A program made the translations under genes and the position numbers. From Verrucomicrobiota bacterium (GTDB lineage: Bacteria > Verrucomicrobiota > Verrucomicrobiia > Opitutales > UBA953): a stretch of DNA of 6,378 nt. Every line of letters starts with the position of its first letter. The first letter of the stretch is position 1. This document shows, piece by piece, positions 4,324 to 6,378 of the stretch. The notes under the pieces are model-generated. The model did no database searches. It was not told where the DNA came from and saw nothing but the letters and a program-made list of their open reading frames with translations. The stretch spans positions 1 to 6,378 of the forward strand of contig RGES01000077.1 in assembly GCA_009917805.1 (NCBI GenBank). Reading direction: 5' to 3'.

Positions 4324-6378
4324 ATGCGTATTCCTGTCGTCATGCTCCTGCCTCTGACCCTCAGCCTTGCGGCTGCGTCGGTCTTCGATTGGGCGGCTTC
4401 CGGCGGCGGCATGAAGGCCGACAAGGTGCGCGGGTTGAACGTCGACCCGGCCGGGAATATCCTCATCGCCGGCGAGTGCACGGAAGAAGTCGGCTTCGGT
4501 GTCGTCAAGCATGCGGGGCTTGGGCTCAACGATATCTTCGTCGCCAAACTCGACCCACAGGGAAAATACCTCTGGTCCAAGGTCGCCGGCGGTCCGCTGA
4601 TCGATCGCGCCTATGCGGTGGCGACGGACGCCTCGGGCAACGTCTATGTGACCGGTCATTTCCAAGGAGGTTCTGCCTTGTTCGACGGACAGGTCGTCCG
4701 GGGGCGAGGCGACTATGACGCCTTCGTGGTTTCGTATGACAAGGACGGCAGGTTACGCTGGGTGCGCACGGCGGGCGGGGCCGGGTATGACTACGGCCAT
4801 GGCGTGGCGGTCGACGGTCGCGGCGATGTCATCGTCGCCGGCGCGGTCGTCGGCGAAGCCGTGTTCGGCGACACGGTCGTACCGAACGAAGCGGGGGCGC
4901 ATCTTTTCGTCGCCAAGTACCACGCGGACGGCGAGCTCGTCTGGGTCAAGGTCGCGACCGGCAAGGCCAGCGGTTCCGCCCACGGCGTCGTGGTCGATGG
5001 ACGGGACAACATTTATATTGGCGGGCTCAGCGCGGGCGTCGGCCTGTTCGGCGCCCAGGCGCTGTCTTCGCCCAAGGGTACTTCGGCGCTCGTCGCCAAG
5101 CTCGATCGCGACGGCCGGGTGCTTTGGCTGAAGCAGCATCCCGGCGAACCCAGCTGCCTTTTCCACGAACTCGCCTGCGACGCTCAAGGCCGCGTCTGGG
5201 CCAGCGGGATGTTCAAGGGCAAGGCGGTCGTCGGGGCCGAAACCTACGCCACGACCGGCGCCAAGGACTCCGACGCGCTGCTCTGTCATTATGATGCCGA
5301 CGGCCGGTTGCTCTGGAGCCGCGTTGGGCAGGGGCCGGGCACCGACTATGGCCTGGGCGTCGCCACCGACGGGGCTGGCAACGCTTATCTCACCGGCGAA
5401 TTCTCGGAAGTGTTCTCGCTCGGCGCCCGGAAGCTGCGCAGTCGGGGCGCCACGGACGTCTATGCCGCCAAGTTCGACGAAGCGGGCACCTTGGTCTGGC
5501 TCAAGCAGTCCGGCGGCGCGGGTTCGGATAACGCCTATGTGGACGTGATGGACGGACGTGGCGGCTTGCTTATCGCCGGAGCTTACGCCGGGACCCAGCA
5601 GCTGGACCATCTCGCCCTGACCAGCAAAGGCAGCGGCGACGCCTATGTGGCTCGCCTCGATCTGGCAGGATCTCCTGCCGCCAAGCGACTCCCGCGGGAC
5701 GATCTCCTGGTCCGTCATGATGAAGCCGGCGCGGTGGTGCCGGTCGTCGATGCGGCCGGGTGGGCGGCGCGACGTGCCGAGATCGTGAGCGGGATGGAGT
5801 CGGTCATGGGCAAGTTGCCGGGCGCCGAGCGTCGGGTGCCATTGGCCATGAAGGTCGAGAAAGAGGACGACATGGGATCTTATGTCCGGCGCAAGATCGC
5901 CTACCAATCGGAACGGGGTAGTCGCGTCCCTGCCTACCTGTGCGTGCCTAAGGCCGCGTTGGCCGGCGGCGCGAAGTTTCCGGCTGTCCTATGCCTGCAT
6001 CCCACGGATGACGCGGTGGGCGTCGGCGTCGTGGTCGGCCTCGGCGGTAAGGCGAACCGCCAATACGCGGCGGAACTGGCCGAACGCGGTTTCGTGACGC
6101 TCTCGCCGGCATATCCGCATCTCGCCGACTACAAGCCAGACTTGGTCGGCCTCGGCCATTCCAGCGGTACGATGAAGGCCATCTGGGATAACGTCCGCGC
6201 CCTCGATCTCCTCGACTCTCTGACTTACGTGCGCGGCGGCGCCTATGGCGTCATCGGGCATTCGCTGGGCGGCCACAACGCTATCTACACCGCGGTCTTC
6301 GATGAGCGTCTCAAGGTCGTCATCAGCAGCTGCGGCCTGGATTCGTATCTTGATTACTATGACGGTAATCCGGCGGTC
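4324..6378 (+). CDS. Exported SBBP beta-propeller fused to dienelactone-hydrolase-like alpha/beta hydrolase (3' end off window)
   Basis: An open frame of 685 codons runs to the window edge without a stop. Residues 1-~18 (MRIPVVMLLPLTLSLAAA) look like a Sec signal peptide with a short charged start, so the protein is probably periplasmic or secreted. Residues 21-450 form a repeat domain of SBBP type (pattern F-V-A-K-L-D-x-x-G-x-L-x-W ... G-N-V-Y-V-T-G). Residues ~455-685 are an alpha/beta hydrolase close to the dienelactone hydrolase/Abhydrolase_7 type: PAYLCVPK, PAVLCLHPTDD, VVGLGGKANRQYAAELAERG, SGTMKAIWDNVRALDLLDSL, then the nucleophile elbow GHSLGG with Ser647 (codon 6262-6264), and VVISSCGLDSYLDYYDG. 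The catalytic acid and His should lie past the window end. Substrate is unknown; esters of plant or algal polysaccharides are possible given the sugar-acid operon next door, but that is speculation. The ATG at 4324 is the first that gives a full signal peptide; another ATG at 4342 would shorten it. Codon use matches its neighbours. Confidence 0.88.
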   Translation, partial: MRIPVVMLLPLTLSLAAASVFDWAASGGGMKADKVRGLNVDPAGNILIAGECTEEVGFGVVKHAGLGLNDIFVAKLDPQGKYLWSKVAGGPLIDRAYAVATDASGNVYVTGHFQGGSALFDGQVVRGRGDYDAFVVSYDKDGRLRWVRTAGGAGYDYGHGVAVDGRGDVIVAGAVVGEAVFGDTVVPNEAGAHLFVAKYHADGELVWVKVATGKASGSAHGVVVDGRDNIYIGGLSAGVGLFGAQALSSPKGTSALVAKLDRDGRVLWLKQHPGEPSCLFHELACDAQGRVWASGMFKGKAVVGAETYATTGAKDSDALLCHYDADGRLLWSRVGQGPGTDYGLGVATDGAGNAYLTGEFSEVFSLGARKLRSRGATDVYAAKFDEAGTLVWLKQSGGAGSDNAYVDVMDGRGGLLIAGAYAGTQQLDHLALTSKGSGDAYVARLDLAGSPAAKRLPRDDLLVRHDEAGAVVPVVDAAGWAARRAEIVSGMESVMGKLPGAERRVPLAMKVEKEDDMGSYVRRKIAYQSERGSRVPAYLCVPKAALAGGAKFPAVLCLHPTDDAVGVGVVVGLGGKANRQYAAELAERGFVTLSPAYPHLADYKPDLVGLGHSSGTMKAIWDNVRALDLLDSLTYVRGGAYGVIGHSLGGHNAIYTAVFDERLKVVISSCGLDSYLDYYDGNPAV
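4384..5673 (+). repeat. Seven SBBP-type beta-propeller units with Velcro-like closure
   Basis: Within the fusion protein, units of a regular 61-62 residues can be aligned by eye: 69-129, 130-191, 192-252, 253-314, 315-376 and 377-437. Each has an AKLDxxG-LxW strand pair, a GG(x)3-4D turn, a GVAVDxxGNVYVTG strand pair and a final F-G segment. Residues 21-68 form an incomplete first unit that begins at the W-x-x-x-x-G-G point and lacks the opening AKLD strand. Residues 438-450 (GDAYVARLDLAGS) form an isolated opening strand. Together the two ends complete one unit, giving seven blades, the classic ring closure of propellers. Such domains usually mediate binding or scaffolding; no catalytic residues can be assigned. 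The units are divergent at DNA level, so this is an old protein repeat, not a recent tandem duplication. Confidence 0.82.

Noticed and set aside
4753..5907. Minus-strand open frame (384 codons) opposite the propeller gene
   Set aside because: The plus strand encodes recognisable SBBP repeats and a hydrolase here; the reverse frame shows no known domain.

Overview
This GC-rich window carries four minus-strand genes that form a D-glucarate catabolic operon, and one divergent plus-strand gene for an exported beta-propeller/hydrolase fusion. Both outermost genes run off the window. I found no RNA gene, insertion sequence, integrase, CRISPR array or transcriptional regulator.

The operon reads right to left. 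It starts with an alpha-ketoglutarate semialdehyde dehydrogenase (start at 4204), followed after 38 bp by 5-dehydro-4-deoxyglucarate dehydratase (kdgD). After 6 bp comes an MFS organic-acid transporter, and after 33 bp the N-terminal 118 codons of glucarate dehydratase (gudD). Together they would import an aldarate and convert it: D-glucarate -> 5-dehydro-4-deoxyglucarate (GudD) -> 2,5-dioxopentanoate + CO2 (KdgD) -> 2-oxoglutarate (dehydrogenase), which enters the TCA cycle. The genes are transcribed roughly in reverse order of the pathway, with the last enzyme encoded first.

A 119-bp region (4205-4323) separates the operon from the divergent gene. It holds a telomere-like G-run motif next to the operon start. 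The plus-strand gene (4324 to the window end, 685 codons, no stop) has a probable signal peptide, a seven-unit SBBP-type beta-propeller with a Velcro-like closure, and a dienelactone-hydrolase-like alpha/beta hydrolase domain with the nucleophile motif GHSLGG. This fusion is the most unusual object here.

None of the five starts has a convincing Shine-Dalgarno sequence; most are preceded by C- and pyrimidine-rich tracts. A short heptamer tandem repeat lies between two operon genes. High GC, starts without Shine-Dalgarno sequences, and an exported SBBP propeller joined to a hydrolase of a type I associate with Planctomycetes and Verrucomicrobia suggest a Verrucomicrobiota-like bacterium (possibly Opitutaceae). 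This assignment is inference; the operon proteins also resemble proteobacterial versions closely.
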